Below, in pieces: positions 41,971 through 51,280 of a DNA stretch of 64,000 nucleotides. Below the pieces are notes generated by a model. That model did not search any database. It was not told the DNA's origin and saw nothing but the letters and a program-made list of their open reading frames with translations. Position 1 is the first letter of the stretch. Every line of letters starts with the position of its first letter. The position numbers and the translations under genes were made by a program. Source of the DNA: Lachnospiraceae bacterium (GTDB lineage: Bacteria > Bacillota > Clostridia > Lachnospirales > Lachnospiraceae); NCBI GenBank assembly GCA_910573755.1, contig CAJTBO010000017.1, positions 40,266 through 104,265 on the forward strand, written 5' to 3'.

Positions 41971-43443
41971 ATGTCTAATTATGATCATGGTATTAGTACA
42001 AAGCTTCTAGCAACAAATATAGCAGTACCGATTAAATCAGATGGATGTATCCAGTGTATTGTAGGTACGGCACCGATTAATCTGGCAAAAGATCCTTATG
42101 ATACGGTGAACAAGCCGTTTATGTTTGCTAATAAGTCAGCAGCAACAGCAGGGCTTGGATACAGCACAGATTTCAAAAATTATACATTATGTCAGTCTAT
42201 GTATGCTTCTTTTGATGTTTTTGCGGTTTCGCCCATTGTTATGATTAATGTCCTTGATCCCAAAAAACATGTGAAAGCAGAGCTGTCCAAGACATATGAG
42301 GTTACCAACAAAAGAGTCCGCATTGATGAAGCGGGAATCCTTCTGGATAAGCTCAAGATTGAATCAGCAGGGGAGCCTGGGACAGTATATGAAGCAGAAG
42401 AGGATTATGTGGCATCATTCAATTCGGATGGGACAGTGACGGTCGCACTTATCAGTACAGCTGCGGCTGCAGAGACAAGCCTGAAAGCGACATATGTGCA
42501 GATAGATCCTTCAGCAGTAACTTACGAAGATGTGATCGGATCCTATGATGTGGCAACAAAGAAAAGGACTGGAATGGAACTGATCGGGCGCATATACCAA
42601 AAACTGGGGATTGTGCCGACGCTGCTTCTGGCTCCCGGCTGGTCTCATATACCAGCAGTGAACCTTGCACTGAATGCAAAAGCAAAGCTCATATCATCCC
42701 TTTTTACGGCAAAGGTAATATCAGACTTAGACTCATCTGAGGGGAAAGCGGATTCTGCGGAAAATGTCAGGGAATACAAAGATAAATCGGCATATTCGGA
42801 CCGTGATACTATAGCAGTCTGGCCGATGGTGGGTGTCGGTGAATATCGATATTATTTCAGCGCACAGCTTGCTGCCATGATGGAGTATATGGCCGGCAGT
42901 AATGGGGGAGTTCCCTCAAAATCTCCTGACAATAAAGATTTAAAGATAACCGGGCTCTATACCGCTGATGGGGAAGAAGCTATCATGGATATGGATGAGG
43001 CGAATGATTATCTGAACGCCTGCGGCGTTGTAACGGCGATCAACATGAACGGGTGGAAATGCTGGGGCAGCAATACGGCGGCTTATCCGGGTTCTTCAGA
43101 TCCGGTAGACAGGTGGATCAATATAGCAACAATTTTTGATTATATCCAAAATAATTTCAAACTGACGTTTTTTCAGAATGTCGGAGATCTGACAAGTTAC
43201 CGGATGACAGACGAAGTTGTTTCTGGATACAATATGCAGCTTAACGGGCTGCAGGGATCAGGTGATATAGCAGGAGGGGAGATTATATTTGACCATGAAG
43301 AAAATCCGATAACCGAGATTCTGAATGGACATATTAAGTTCCACACCAGGATAGGGGGATTTATTCCGGCAGAAAATATTGAAAATGACTTTGAGTTTGA
43401 TCCTACTATAACTGAGGCAGCTTTGAGGGGAGGTGCTGAATAA
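41971..43443 (+). CDS. Contractile tail sheath protein
   Basis: 490 aa. The N-terminus (ISTKLLATNIAVPIKSDGCI) and the C-terminal half, with GNSG-like FNCWGSNTA-type segment (AINMNGWKCWGSNTAAYPG) and DRWINIATIFDYIQNNFK, match the P2-FI/gpFI tail sheath family. A sheath means a contractile (myovirus) tail even though the head genes are lambda-like. GGAGGTG precedes the ATG. Confidence 0.92.
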   Translation: MSNYDHGISTKLLATNIAVPIKSDGCIQCIVGTAPINLAKDPYDTVNKPFMFANKSAATAGLGYSTDFKNYTLCQSMYASFDVFAVSPIVMINVLDPKKHVKAELSKTYEVTNKRVRIDEAGILLDKLKIESAGEPGTVYEAEEDYVASFNSDGTVTVALISTAAAAETSLKATYVQIDPSAVTYEDVIGSYDVATKKRTGMELIGRIYQKLGIVPTLLLAPGWSHIPAVNLALNAKAKLISSLFTAKVISDLDSSEGKADSAENVREYKDKSAYSDRDTIAVWPMVGVGEYRYYFSAQLAAMMEYMAGSNGGVPSKSPDNKDLKITGLYTADGEEAIMDMDEANDYLNACGVVTAINMNGWKCWGSNTAAYPGSSDPVDRWINIATIFDYIQNNFKLTFFQNVGDLTSYRMTDEVVSGYNMQLNGLQGSGDIAGGEIIFDHEENPITEILNGHIKFHTRIGGFIPAENIENDFEFDPTITEAALRGGAE

Positions 43444-43444
43444 T

Positions 43445-43963
43445 ATGAATGGTTATAAGATTCCTACGTTACTGAATAATTTTAACACATATACTGCAGG
43501 GCACAAATATGTAGGCGTATCTTCAGAAGCAACACTCCCGGAGTTTGAGTATTTGACTGAGACACTGGAAGGCGCCGGTATTGCAGGGAATATAGAAGAA
43601 GCTGTGGAAGGATGTTTTGATTCTTTAGAATCTGAAACATCCTTTCAGAATATTGGGGAAGAATACTTTCATTTCCTTGCCAATACGGGGATTGTTACTT
43701 ACCGTGGTTCAATGCAGGTGTTGAACACTGCAACGCAGACAAATGATTTCGAGAGTGTTGTTGTCACGACCAAAGGCAGAGTAAAATCCTTTGAATTAGG
43801 AACCCTGAAGCGGGGAGGAAAAGGAGAACCGAAGATTGTCAGGGAACTGACTTATGTGAAGATAATGATTGGCGGACAGAATGTGCTGGAGCTGGATAAA
43901 TTTAACATGATCTGGAAGGTAAACGGTGTGGACCGGCTTGAGAAAGTCCGCTCACAGATATAA
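43445..43963 (+). CDS. Major tail tube protein (P2 FII-like)
   Basis: 172 aa, the inner tube around which the sheath contracts. MNGYKIPTLLNNFNTYTAGH at the start, a beta-barrel core and the typical end YVKIMIGGQNVLELDKFNMI. ATG 43445 follows GGGAGGTGC. Confidence 0.9.
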   Translation: MNGYKIPTLLNNFNTYTAGHKYVGVSSEATLPEFEYLTETLEGAGIAGNIEEAVEGCFDSLESETSFQNIGEEYFHFLANTGIVTYRGSMQVLNTATQTNDFESVVVTTKGRVKSFELGTLKRGGKGEPKIVRELTYVKIMIGGQNVLELDKFNMIWKVNGVDRLEKVRSQI

Positions 43964-43981
43964 GGAGAAAGGATATAAGAG

Positions 43982-44407
43982 ATGAAAAAAAATATGGAAA
44001 ACTATGAAGAAATGAACAGGGAAGACTTTCCGGGAACAACGGAGATTCCGGTAGCGCAGGTATCAGAAGGGGAGGCTGACAAACTCCTTCCGGCAGATGG
44101 AACAGAGGAAGAAGAGAATTATCTGCATATTATTTTTGAGAAACCTTACAATTTTGAAGGGACTATGTATGACTCCATTGATCTTTCCGGGCTGGAAGAT
44201 ATCAAGGGAAGGCAGCTTACGGCAATCGAGAAGGCATATGGAAAGACCAGTGTAATAGCATCCGTGCCGGAAACAACCAACACTTATGCCAAAATTGCCG
44301 CGGCTGCGGTAACGGGCCTTCCGGCAGAATTTTTTGAAGATCTCCCCGGGAAGGAACTTCGGAAAATGAAAACTGCTGTAACACGTTTTTTCTACGGAGA
44401 AGATTAA
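43982..44407 (+). CDS. Tail assembly chaperone (gpE-like)
   Basis: 141 aa with the chaperone family pattern YDSIDLSGLEDIKGRQLTAIEKAY. It coats the tape measure protein during tail assembly. Close to its stop there is a slippery T-TTT-TTC heptamer (44386-44392) feeding a -1 frame that continues to 44586, as in P2 gpE/E'. Confidence 0.85.
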   Translation: MKKNMENYEEMNREDFPGTTEIPVAQVSEGEADKLLPADGTEEEENYLHIIFEKPYNFEGTMYDSIDLSGLEDIKGRQLTAIEKAYGKTSVIASVPETTNTYAKIAAAAVTGLPAEFFEDLPGKELRKMKTAVTRFFYGED

Positions 44408-44586
44408 GATATGATGACGGACAGGCTATTCAAAAAAGCGCTGTCCGTCTTTCTTTGTCGCTCAGTACAGATTACATGAAACTTATAGATCTTCCAGTAT
44501 TTGATTTTCTGGAGATAGCGCAGGAGGTGGCCGAAATTGGCAGGGAGCAAAAGTCAGCACGAATTAATGATAGAAATTGCCGGTAA
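44386..44586 (+). CDS. Frameshift extension of the tail chaperone (gpE'-like)
   Basis: After a -1 slip at CGT-TTT-TTC (44384-44392) the ribosome would continue through 64 further codons to TAA 44584-44586. The extension contains RLSLSLSTDYMKLIDLPVFD, a pattern typical of the second chaperone protein, and has no start codon with a ribosome binding site of its own. It overlaps the tape measure start. Only a small share of ribosomes is expected to shift. Confidence 0.75.
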   Translation, partial: FFLRRRLRYDDGQAIQKSAVRLSLSLSTDYMKLIDLPVFDFLEIAQEVAEIGREQKSARINDRNCR

Positions 44587-47500
44587 GATAGCATCTTCTT
44601 TCGGCGGTGCGATCGGTAATGTCAATAAGCAGATGGCCACGGTCGGCAAGGTGGCAACAAAGGCGGCAAAATTAACAGCACAGGGAATGATGATCGGCGG
44701 GGCCGCTATCGTAGGAGTTGCGGCGGCATCCGCCAATGTCGGTACGGTTTTTGAATCGCAGATGTCGACTGTGGCTGCCATTTCCGGCGCTGTAGGGGAC
44801 GAGTTTGTAGCACTGGAAGAAAAAGCAAAAGAAATGGGGGCGACAACGCAGTTCTCGGCAACAGAAGCGGGACAGGCTATGGAATATATGGCTATGGCCG
44901 GATGGAAATCATCTGATATGGTAGATGGCATAGCGGGTATCATGAACCTTGCGGCAGCATCAGGAGAAGACCTGGCATCTACATCCGATATCGTAACAGA
45001 TGCTCTTACGGCATTTGGAATGACCGCATCAGAGAGCGGTCGGTTTGCAGATGTACTGGCGGCCGCATCCTCCAATGCCAATACTAATGTATCGATGCTA
45101 GGTGAATCCTTTAAGTATGTTGCGCCGCTTGCGGGGACACTGGGATATACAGCGGAGGATACATCCATCGCACTGGGGCTTATGGCAAACGCCGGCATCA
45201 AAGGAAGCCAAGCCGGGACGTCACTGAAGACGGCGATTGCAAATATGTCGGCACCGACAGCAAAACAGGCGGCGGCAATGCAGAAATTGGGGATATCCCT
45301 ATTGGACAGTGAAGGCGGCATGAAAGATCTGCGTGAAGTCATGATGGACATGCGTACACGTTTCGCAGGATTGTCCGAATCTGAACAGACAGCGGCTGCC
45401 AGCATGATTTTTGGGAAAGAAGCAATGTCCGGAATGCTTGCCATTATCAATGCCAGTGAAACGGATTTTGGCAAATTGACGGCTGCCATAGATGATTCAG
45501 CAGGCGCAGCGGAGAGGATGGCGGCAGTCCGGCTGGATAACCTGGAAGGGGATATCACTCTTTTAAAGAGCGGGCTGGAGGGGCTCGGAATTGAAATTTA
45601 TCAGGGAATGAATGCCCCTATGAGGGAAGCGGCGCAGAAGGCATCGAAGTATATTGCACAAATGAACGAGGCATTCCAAAAAGGCGGATTTTCCGGTATG
45701 GCGGAAGAGATAGGGAATATTGCATCAGATGCCATGCTGAATATAGCAGACAATGCGCCGGAATTTATAGAGGTTGCGGCGGTATTGATAGACAACTTTG
45801 TAGAAGGGATAGAAAAGAATTCTTCCGAGATCGGTGCTTCTATAGGAAGGCTTATCACTATCTGCGGCTCTGCGATTATACGGCTTTCACCACGCCTTGT
45901 GGTAGCGGGGGCACATCTGTTGGTAGAGATTGCAAAAGGAATTATATCCAATCTTCCGGAATTGAAATCAGCTGCCAGTGAAGCAATTTCGTATCTGATG
46001 AATGCGGCGAAAGAGGCTTTTGCGGATTATGCGAATTTTCTTGGAAATGATGAAGTAAAACCATTCGAAAAATTTATAGCATTGCTTCCGGCTGTAGCAG
46101 CAGGATTTGCTGTATTTGGCGGGATCAGCGGTGTAACAAAAAAAATATCCGGGTTTATTGGAAACATAAAAAAAGCCGGAAAATCGGTATCAGGATTTAC
46201 GCAGACCAGTAATGAGATGTCAGCAGCTGCGAAAAATATGGCAGCCGTAGGTGCGGGGATTGCTCTTGCGGCAGCAGGGTTCTGGTTATTGGCGGATGCG
46301 GCGGTACGGATCACACAGGCAGGACCGGAGGCGGGTATCGCTCTTGCAGCAATGGCAGCAGGAATTGGTGCCCTTATGGTAATCGCATCGAAGATGGGAA
46401 CGGAATTAAATTCTGCAAAGAGTGGGCTGATTGCATTTGGGACTGCGGTTCTGATGATATCTGCAGGGATGTCATTGATGGCATATGCTGCCGGGCAATT
46501 AGCGGCAGCTGGTCCTTCTGCATTGGCGGGGCTTATTATTATGGAAGGCGGCATGATCGCAATGATGGTTATTGCAGATACATTCGGGAAAAAGCTGACC
46601 AACGCAGCTCCTGGACTTTTAGCGTTCGGAGCCGCTATTCTGATGGCGGCTGCCGGGATGTCATTAATGGCAGTAACAGCATCACAGTTAGGATCGGCCG
46701 GGACAGGGGCAGTCGTTACTCTGGGGCTTATGGTGGCAGGATTGGCCGGATTTATGGCAATTGTGGCGTTGATGGGACCGCAGATGACAGCTGCATCAGT
46801 CGGTTTAATTGCATTTGGTGCAGGGATTGCACTTGCTTCTGCAGGAATTTATGTTATGGCTCAGGCGGCAATACAGCTTAGTGCGGCAGGAGCACCAGCG
46901 CAGATAACAATGGCTATTCTGGCGGTGGGCTTGCTTGCATTTGGTGCGGCAGCCGGTGCACTGGCGCCACTTCTTTTGGCCGGAGCAGCCGGACTTGCGG
47001 CATTTGGCGCGGCTCTTGTCATTGTCAGCACAGCGGCTGTTATAGGATCAGCCGCATTACTTATCGTGGCAAAATCTCTTCCGGTGTTGTCAGAATATGG
47101 CATGTCCGGAGCAGTAGCAATATTGGGACTGGGAACGGCCATGACAGTATTTTCGGCCGGAGCAGCCCTTGCAGGAACTGGAGCGGCAGCGGCAGGGCTT
47201 GGATTCGGAACACTTGCCATTGCAGCAGCAGCGGCAGACATTGCATTTGCTCCATTAGCTGTCGAAATGGCGGCGGTAGCGGCGGCCATTGCTGTTATAG
47301 CCGGAAGTGCAGGAGCCGGAGCAGATGGAATCCGCTCCCTGAAAGAATCATCGTCAGGCATAGTCGTAGAAATGGGGAAACTGGCAGTGGCATTTGTGCC
47401 TGCTATAGCGGCGATAACTCCTTTTGCCGGGGTGGCAACAGTAACAGCAGCAGCGGTGGTTGCCCTTTCTGTGTCCCTCGCAGGAACAGGAGCGGCTCTG

Positions 47501-48634
47501 CTTTTGGTAGGTAGTACAGCAACAGCAGCAGGAGCAGGATTTCAAATAATGACTGTTGCGCTCATGGTGTTCCGGAACGCAGCAATTGGTATGGGGGCAT
47601 CCGCTGCTATACTTATGCAGGCATTACTTTTGTCAGCAGCAGGAGCAGTGCCTGCAGCAGCGGCTTTCTTACGCCTTGTACCGTCTATGGCGATGGCAGC
47701 AGCGGCATCTGTGGTCCTTGCTACAGGAATTGCAGTTATAACAGCAGCATTTGCTCCATTGGCTATCGAAACGGCTGCGGTAGCAGCATCAATAGCAGTG
47801 ATAGCAGCCGGTGCAGGAGCAGGCGCTGATGGTATCAATTCATTGCGGGAATCTTCTGTTGGCATGATAACTGCGATGGGGAAATTAGCTGTTGCATTTG
47901 CGCCGGTAGGGGCATCCATTTCTATGCTTGTTGTGCAATGGCGTGCGAGCCAGCAGCAGATTACTGCAATATGGCTGTCCTATCGTACATCTTTTGCCAG
48001 CGCATGGAGCAGTGTACATTCCTATGCTGTAAATGCAGCAAAGGATACGGCGCAGCAGATCAAGGAAGCGTTTGAACAGATGACGATCACTGTGCCAAAA
48101 CCGCGCCTGCCACATGTATCAACTTCGTTCAGCACGCAGAACATGGAAGGTGTGCAGACAAGAGTGCCTCAGTTTTCTGTATCTTATTATGCAGATGGAG
48201 CGATCATGAAAGATCCAACACTTTTCGGCATGGTTGGAGGAGAAAAAGGACCGGAAGGGATTATTCCATTAGATCCATTCTGGAATCATCTGGACAGTGG
48301 CATTGCGGCTGCTGTTGCAGGAAACATTGGCGGATTATCCAGAGTTTCACAGGACGCAGAAGCGTTATCAGGGATGGGTTTGCAGACAGACAGGACTGGA
48401 TCCAGAGCAAAAGAGATTTATCAGGAGATTACAGCAGGAGGTATGGCAGAAAACGTGCTGAATGATAACCGGACGGCTGATTCATCAAAAATAGTTTATT
48501 CTCCTCAGATAATAATCCAGGGAAATGCGGATAAGAATGAGGTACAGTCGGCAATGACCAGATCACAGGAGGAATTTAACCGGATGATGGATGAATATAA
48601 TTGGCAGAATGGAAGGACATCTATGAGTAGGTAA
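44537..48634 (+). CDS. Tail tape measure protein
   Basis: 1365 aa; its length sets tail length. Starts at TTG 44537 after CAGGAGGTGG. Residues about 60-340 are the conserved tape measure region (GTVFESQMSTVAAISGAVGD, EMGATTQFSATEAGQAMEYM). The middle (about 520-1140) is an unusually Ala/Gly/Met-rich, repetitive hydrophobic stretch with near-repeated units (LMVAGLAGFM, LIAFGAGIALA), fitting a membrane-inserting channel. The C-terminus carries DGAIMKDPTLFGMVGGEKGPEGIIPL, the common end motif. Confidence 0.93.
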   Translation: MAGSKSQHELMIEIAGKIASSFGGAIGNVNKQMATVGKVATKAAKLTAQGMMIGGAAIVGVAAASANVGTVFESQMSTVAAISGAVGDEFVALEEKAKEMGATTQFSATEAGQAMEYMAMAGWKSSDMVDGIAGIMNLAAASGEDLASTSDIVTDALTAFGMTASESGRFADVLAAASSNANTNVSMLGESFKYVAPLAGTLGYTAEDTSIALGLMANAGIKGSQAGTSLKTAIANMSAPTAKQAAAMQKLGISLLDSEGGMKDLREVMMDMRTRFAGLSESEQTAAASMIFGKEAMSGMLAIINASETDFGKLTAAIDDSAGAAERMAAVRLDNLEGDITLLKSGLEGLGIEIYQGMNAPMREAAQKASKYIAQMNEAFQKGGFSGMAEEIGNIASDAMLNIADNAPEFIEVAAVLIDNFVEGIEKNSSEIGASIGRLITICGSAIIRLSPRLVVAGAHLLVEIAKGIISNLPELKSAASEAISYLMNAAKEAFADYANFLGNDEVKPFEKFIALLPAVAAGFAVFGGISGVTKKISGFIGNIKKAGKSVSGFTQTSNEMSAAAKNMAAVGAGIALAAAGFWLLADAAVRITQAGPEAGIALAAMAAGIGALMVIASKMGTELNSAKSGLIAFGTAVLMISAGMSLMAYAAGQLAAAGPSALAGLIIMEGGMIAMMVIADTFGKKLTNAAPGLLAFGAAILMAAAGMSLMAVTASQLGSAGTGAVVTLGLMVAGLAGFMAIVALMGPQMTAASVGLIAFGAGIALASAGIYVMAQAAIQLSAAGAPAQITMAILAVGLLAFGAAAGALAPLLLAGAAGLAAFGAALVIVSTAAVIGSAALLIVAKSLPVLSEYGMSGAVAILGLGTAMTVFSAGAALAGTGAAAAGLGFGTLAIAAAAADIAFAPLAVEMAAVAAAIAVIAGSAGAGADGIRSLKESSSGIVVEMGKLAVAFVPAIAAITPFAGVATVTAAAVVALSVSLAGTGAALLLVGSTATAAGAGFQIMTVALMVFRNAAIGMGASAAILMQALLLSAAGAVPAAAAFLRLVPSMAMAAAASVVLATGIAVITAAFAPLAIETAAVAASIAVIAAGAGAGADGINSLRESSVGMITAMGKLAVAFAPVGASISMLVVQWRASQQQITAIWLSYRTSFASAWSSVHSYAVNAAKDTAQQIKEAFEQMTITVPKPRLPHVSTSFSTQNMEGVQTRVPQFSVSYYADGAIMKDPTLFGMVGGEKGPEGIIPLDPFWNHLDSGIAAAVAGNIGGLSRVSQDAEALSGMGLQTDRTGSRAKEIYQEITAGGMAENVLNDNRTADSSKIVYSPQIIIQGNADKNEVQSAMTRSQEEFNRMMDEYNWQNGRTSMSR

Positions 48635-48646
48635 GGAGCTTGGTAT

Positions 48647-48856
48647 ATGGATGAAAACAGAATGTATACAACAGTTCAGGGCGATATGTGGGATTATATC
48701 GCTTGGAAATTTTATGGAGATGAAAAGTATATCAGCTTTCTTTTTGCAGGGAATCCGGATCTTTTGGAAATAAGTGTTTTCTCTGCCGGGACAAAAGTAT
48801 ACATTCCAATACTTCCAGAAGAAGTGGCGGAGGACATGCCGGAATGGAGGCTGTAA
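48647..48856 (+). CDS. Tail protein X (gpX-like, LysM fold)
   Basis: 69 aa with the gpX/LysM-like pattern YTTVQGDMWDYIAWKFYGDE...NPDLLEISVFSAGTKVYIP. P2 gpX is an essential tail protein near the baseplate hub. The stop overlaps the hub gene start (TAATG). Confidence 0.88.
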   Translation: MDENRMYTTVQGDMWDYIAWKFYGDEKYISFLFAGNPDLLEISVFSAGTKVYIPILPEEVAEDMPEWRL

Positions 48857-50100
48857 TGGAGGCCAGACGATCATATGTTGTAGTAAAATACAACGGGAAA
48901 GATATATCGAAGACGATAACAGATTATATAGAAGGATTCTCGTATATAGATAATGCTTCGGGAAAAGCGGATACAGTAACATTGAAGCTGAATGACAGAA
49001 GTGGAAAATGGTCTGGGAGTTGGATTCCAGTACAGGAGGATTATGTGGAAACAACGATCCGGTTGACGAACTGGAGCAAAGAAGGAGAAAATAGAAAGTA
49101 TAATTGTGGCTTTTTTATGATAGATGACCTTGAATTTTCAGGTCCGCCTTCTGTGGCTTCTATTGGCGGCATATCTACACCAATCAATGCTGATTTTAAC
49201 GTAACAGAGAAATCAAAAACGTGGAAAAAGACCACTGTGAAAGGAATTTTGGAAAAAATAGCAGAGTCGGCTGGAATCGGTCTGTATTTTTCAGGGGAGG
49301 ACTATCTGATAGATGAATTGGAACAGTCAGGAGAAACCGATCAGAATTTTGCTTTTAAAGTCTGTAGTTCTTATAACCTTGCGATGAAACTGTATAACAA
49401 AAAGATTGTAGTTTTTGATCAGACGGAATATGAAAAGAAAGAGACAAATCTGACGATCAATAAGAAGGACTGCAAGAACTGGCGTTTTAAAAGGAAAATG
49501 ACAAAGGCCTATGATGGTGTATTGATCAGCTATACGGATTCCAAAAAAGATAAAACGTTGAAATACAAATTTATGCTCAATAATGGAAACCGTATTTTGA
49601 AAATGAATGAGTCGGCAGAGAGCCTGCAAGATGCAGAGATCAAAGCGAAGGCAAGATTGCTGGAACATAACCGCTCATGCCAGACTGTAACACTGAATGT
49701 AAAAGGTGACACGAAGTATATATCAAGTAAATGCTGTTATCTTTCTGGATTTGGGAAACTGGATGGAAAATACTATATCGATACAGTCAAGCATGTGAAA
49801 GATCCGGGCGGTGGATATACGTGTACACTGGATATGCATTTGTGCATTGTTATAAACGGGGTATCAGTAGCCACGGTCACCCAGATTAAAAAGGCTGATT
49901 CCGGGGAGAAAACCTATACAATTGTCTCCGGAGATACATTATGGAAAATCAGCGCAAAGTTTCTGGGATCCGGCGCAAAGTATATGCAGATATATAATGC
50001 AAACTCTGGGACGATTGAAGATGCGGCAAAATCACATGGGAAGTCATCATCTAGTAATGGACATTGGATATATCCCGGCACGACGCTGGCTATTCCATAG
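48856..50100 (+). CDS. Baseplate hub protein D with C-terminal LysM domain
   Basis: 414 aa. The GpD-like hub region covers most of the protein (YVVVKYNGKDISKTITDYIE; FFMIDDLEFSGPP; LTINKKDCKNWRFKRK). Residues about 355-414 form a LysM domain (TYTIVSGDTLWKISAKFLGS...YPGTTLAIP) that binds peptidoglycan. So the hub may grip the cell wall on contraction. ATG 48856 overlaps the gpX stop; an in-frame ATG 12 bases earlier is less likely. Confidence 0.88.
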   Translation: MEARRSYVVVKYNGKDISKTITDYIEGFSYIDNASGKADTVTLKLNDRSGKWSGSWIPVQEDYVETTIRLTNWSKEGENRKYNCGFFMIDDLEFSGPPSVASIGGISTPINADFNVTEKSKTWKKTTVKGILEKIAESAGIGLYFSGEDYLIDELEQSGETDQNFAFKVCSSYNLAMKLYNKKIVVFDQTEYEKKETNLTINKKDCKNWRFKRKMTKAYDGVLISYTDSKKDKTLKYKFMLNNGNRILKMNESAESLQDAEIKAKARLLEHNRSCQTVTLNVKGDTKYISSKCCYLSGFGKLDGKYYIDTVKHVKDPGGGYTCTLDMHLCIVINGVSVATVTQIKKADSGEKTYTIVSGDTLWKISAKFLGSGAKYMQIYNANSGTIEDAAKSHGKSSSSNGHWIYPGTTLAIP

Positions 50101-50110
50101 GAGAAAGAAA

Positions 50111-50548
50111 ATGTCTGATTTGATAAGAACTGGCTATATATCAGCCATCAACTACGAAGAAGGAACGGCTCAGGTGGTATATAAAGACCGGGATGATGCC
50201 GTGTCCCCATATATGCCATTATGGTCGAATGAATACAATATGCCGGAGATAGATACGCTAGTGTATGTCTTGCATCTGCCGAATGGTGCTACCAGAGGAA
50301 TGATCCTTGTTCCACCATACACAAATGAAAATCCGCCTGTTGAGGGGAAAAAAGGTATCTGGAGAAAGGATTTTGGAGACGGATCCTACATTAAGTATGA
50401 TTATGAGCAAAAAAAGCTTGAAATAGTGTGTGATTTTCTTCAAGTCGAATCGATAGAGTGTGAATCACTTGAGACGAAATCCCTGACTGTTTCAGGGAAT
50501 GTGCATATTGGCGGAGATCTTACTGTTGATGGCAGTTACCCTGGATAG
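50111..50548 (+). CDS. Baseplate spike protein V
   Basis: 145 aa. An OB-fold N-terminus (GYISAINYEEGTAQVVYKDR) and a repeating beta-helix-like end (CESLETKSLTVSGNVHIGGDLTVDGS) are the gpV needle pattern. It forms the cell-puncturing tip. ATG 50111 with GGAGAAAG. Confidence 0.9.
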   Translation: MSDLIRTGYISAINYEEGTAQVVYKDRDDAVSPYMPLWSNEYNMPEIDTLVYVLHLPNGATRGMILVPPYTNENPPVEGKKGIWRKDFGDGSYIKYDYEQKKLEIVCDFLQVESIECESLETKSLTVSGNVHIGGDLTVDGSYPG

Positions 50549-50564
50549 AAAGGAGGAGATACAG

Positions 50565-50954
50565 GTGATAGGATATTTTGGAGGCGTGATCTTTGAAACG
50601 TCAAGTCAGAAGATATGTACTTTTCATAGTCTGACACGTTCCATATCTGGAAAATATTCTGTCCATGAACGGTACCAAAAGAAAGCGGAACGTGAATTTG
50701 AAGGCCCTGAAAACCAAACGGTTTCATTTAAAATGAAATTTATCGCGGGGTATGGTGTGAGCCCGAGGAAAATGGTACAGAAAGTGGAAGATTATTGTGA
50801 AAATGGAACGGTATGTTCATTTGTGATCGGCGGACACAAGATTGGGGACGGGAGATGGACTATTGATGATATCGATGAAGATTACAGGGAAATCTGGAAC
50901 CACGGTGAGCTTGTTTCTGTGGAAATCACTGTAAAAGCTACAGAGTATCATTAG
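50565..50954 (+). CDS. Phage tail protein U (gpU-like)
   Basis: 129 aa starting at GTG 50565 after AAAGGAGGAGAT. The pattern IGYFGGVIFETSSQKICTFH...REFEGPENQTVSFKMKF and DDIDEDYREIWNHGE is that of P2 gpU, a tail protein required for tail completion. Confidence 0.87.
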   Translation: MIGYFGGVIFETSSQKICTFHSLTRSISGKYSVHERYQKKAEREFEGPENQTVSFKMKFIAGYGVSPRKMVQKVEDYCENGTVCSFVIGGHKIGDGRWTIDDIDEDYREIWNHGELVSVEITVKATEYH

Positions 50955-50965
50955 AAAGGGGATAT

Positions 50966-51280
50966 ATGTTAGTTATTGATGGAATTCAGATAGTATTAAA
51001 CGGCGTCTATGAAATCGCGCTGAGAAATGAGATATTGGATAAATGCAAATTTCTTTTGACGATGATAAAAGGGACGGTTCCAATGAACCGAAATATAGGG
51101 CTGGATCCAGATATCATTTCTCAGCCATCTTATATCGCGCAGCAGAAATATACAATGGGAGCAATAGAGCTGATAAATGAATACGAACCGCGCGCATATG
51201 TTGAAGAAGTTCAGTTTGAAATATCCGGAATATCCGGAAAAATGATTCCAAAGGTGGTGCTTGCATATAATGGCGAATGA
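50966..51280 (+). CDS. Baseplate wedge protein W (gp25-like)
   Basis: 104 aa with the gp25/gpW lysozyme-like wedge pattern: GVYEIALRNEILDKCKFLLT, TVPMNRNIGLDPDIISQP and an AIELINEYEPRA segment. It links the wedge to the sheath and starts sheath polymerisation. Overlaps the next gene by 11 bases. Confidence 0.88.
   Translation: MLVIDGIQIVLNGVYEIALRNEILDKCKFLLTMIKGTVPMNRNIGLDPDIISQPSYIAQQKYTMGAIELINEYEPRAYVEEVQFEISGISGKMIPKVVLAYNGE

Noticed and set aside
41971..43443. Defective bacteriocin (tailocin) instead of a phage
   Set aside because: Complete terminase, portal, capsid, protease and decoration genes are present, so a full virion is encoded.
44554..45558. Long open frame (over 300 codons) on the reverse strand of the tape measure gene
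   Set aside because: It is a composition effect of the Ala-rich tape measure codons; other reverse frames at 45601-47919 are of the same kind, with no ribosome binding sites or protein similarity.
49922..50548. A longer gpV start at 49922
   Set aside because: That part overlaps the hub gene's LysM domain; ATG 50111 with its own ribosome binding site gives the normal gpV N-terminus.
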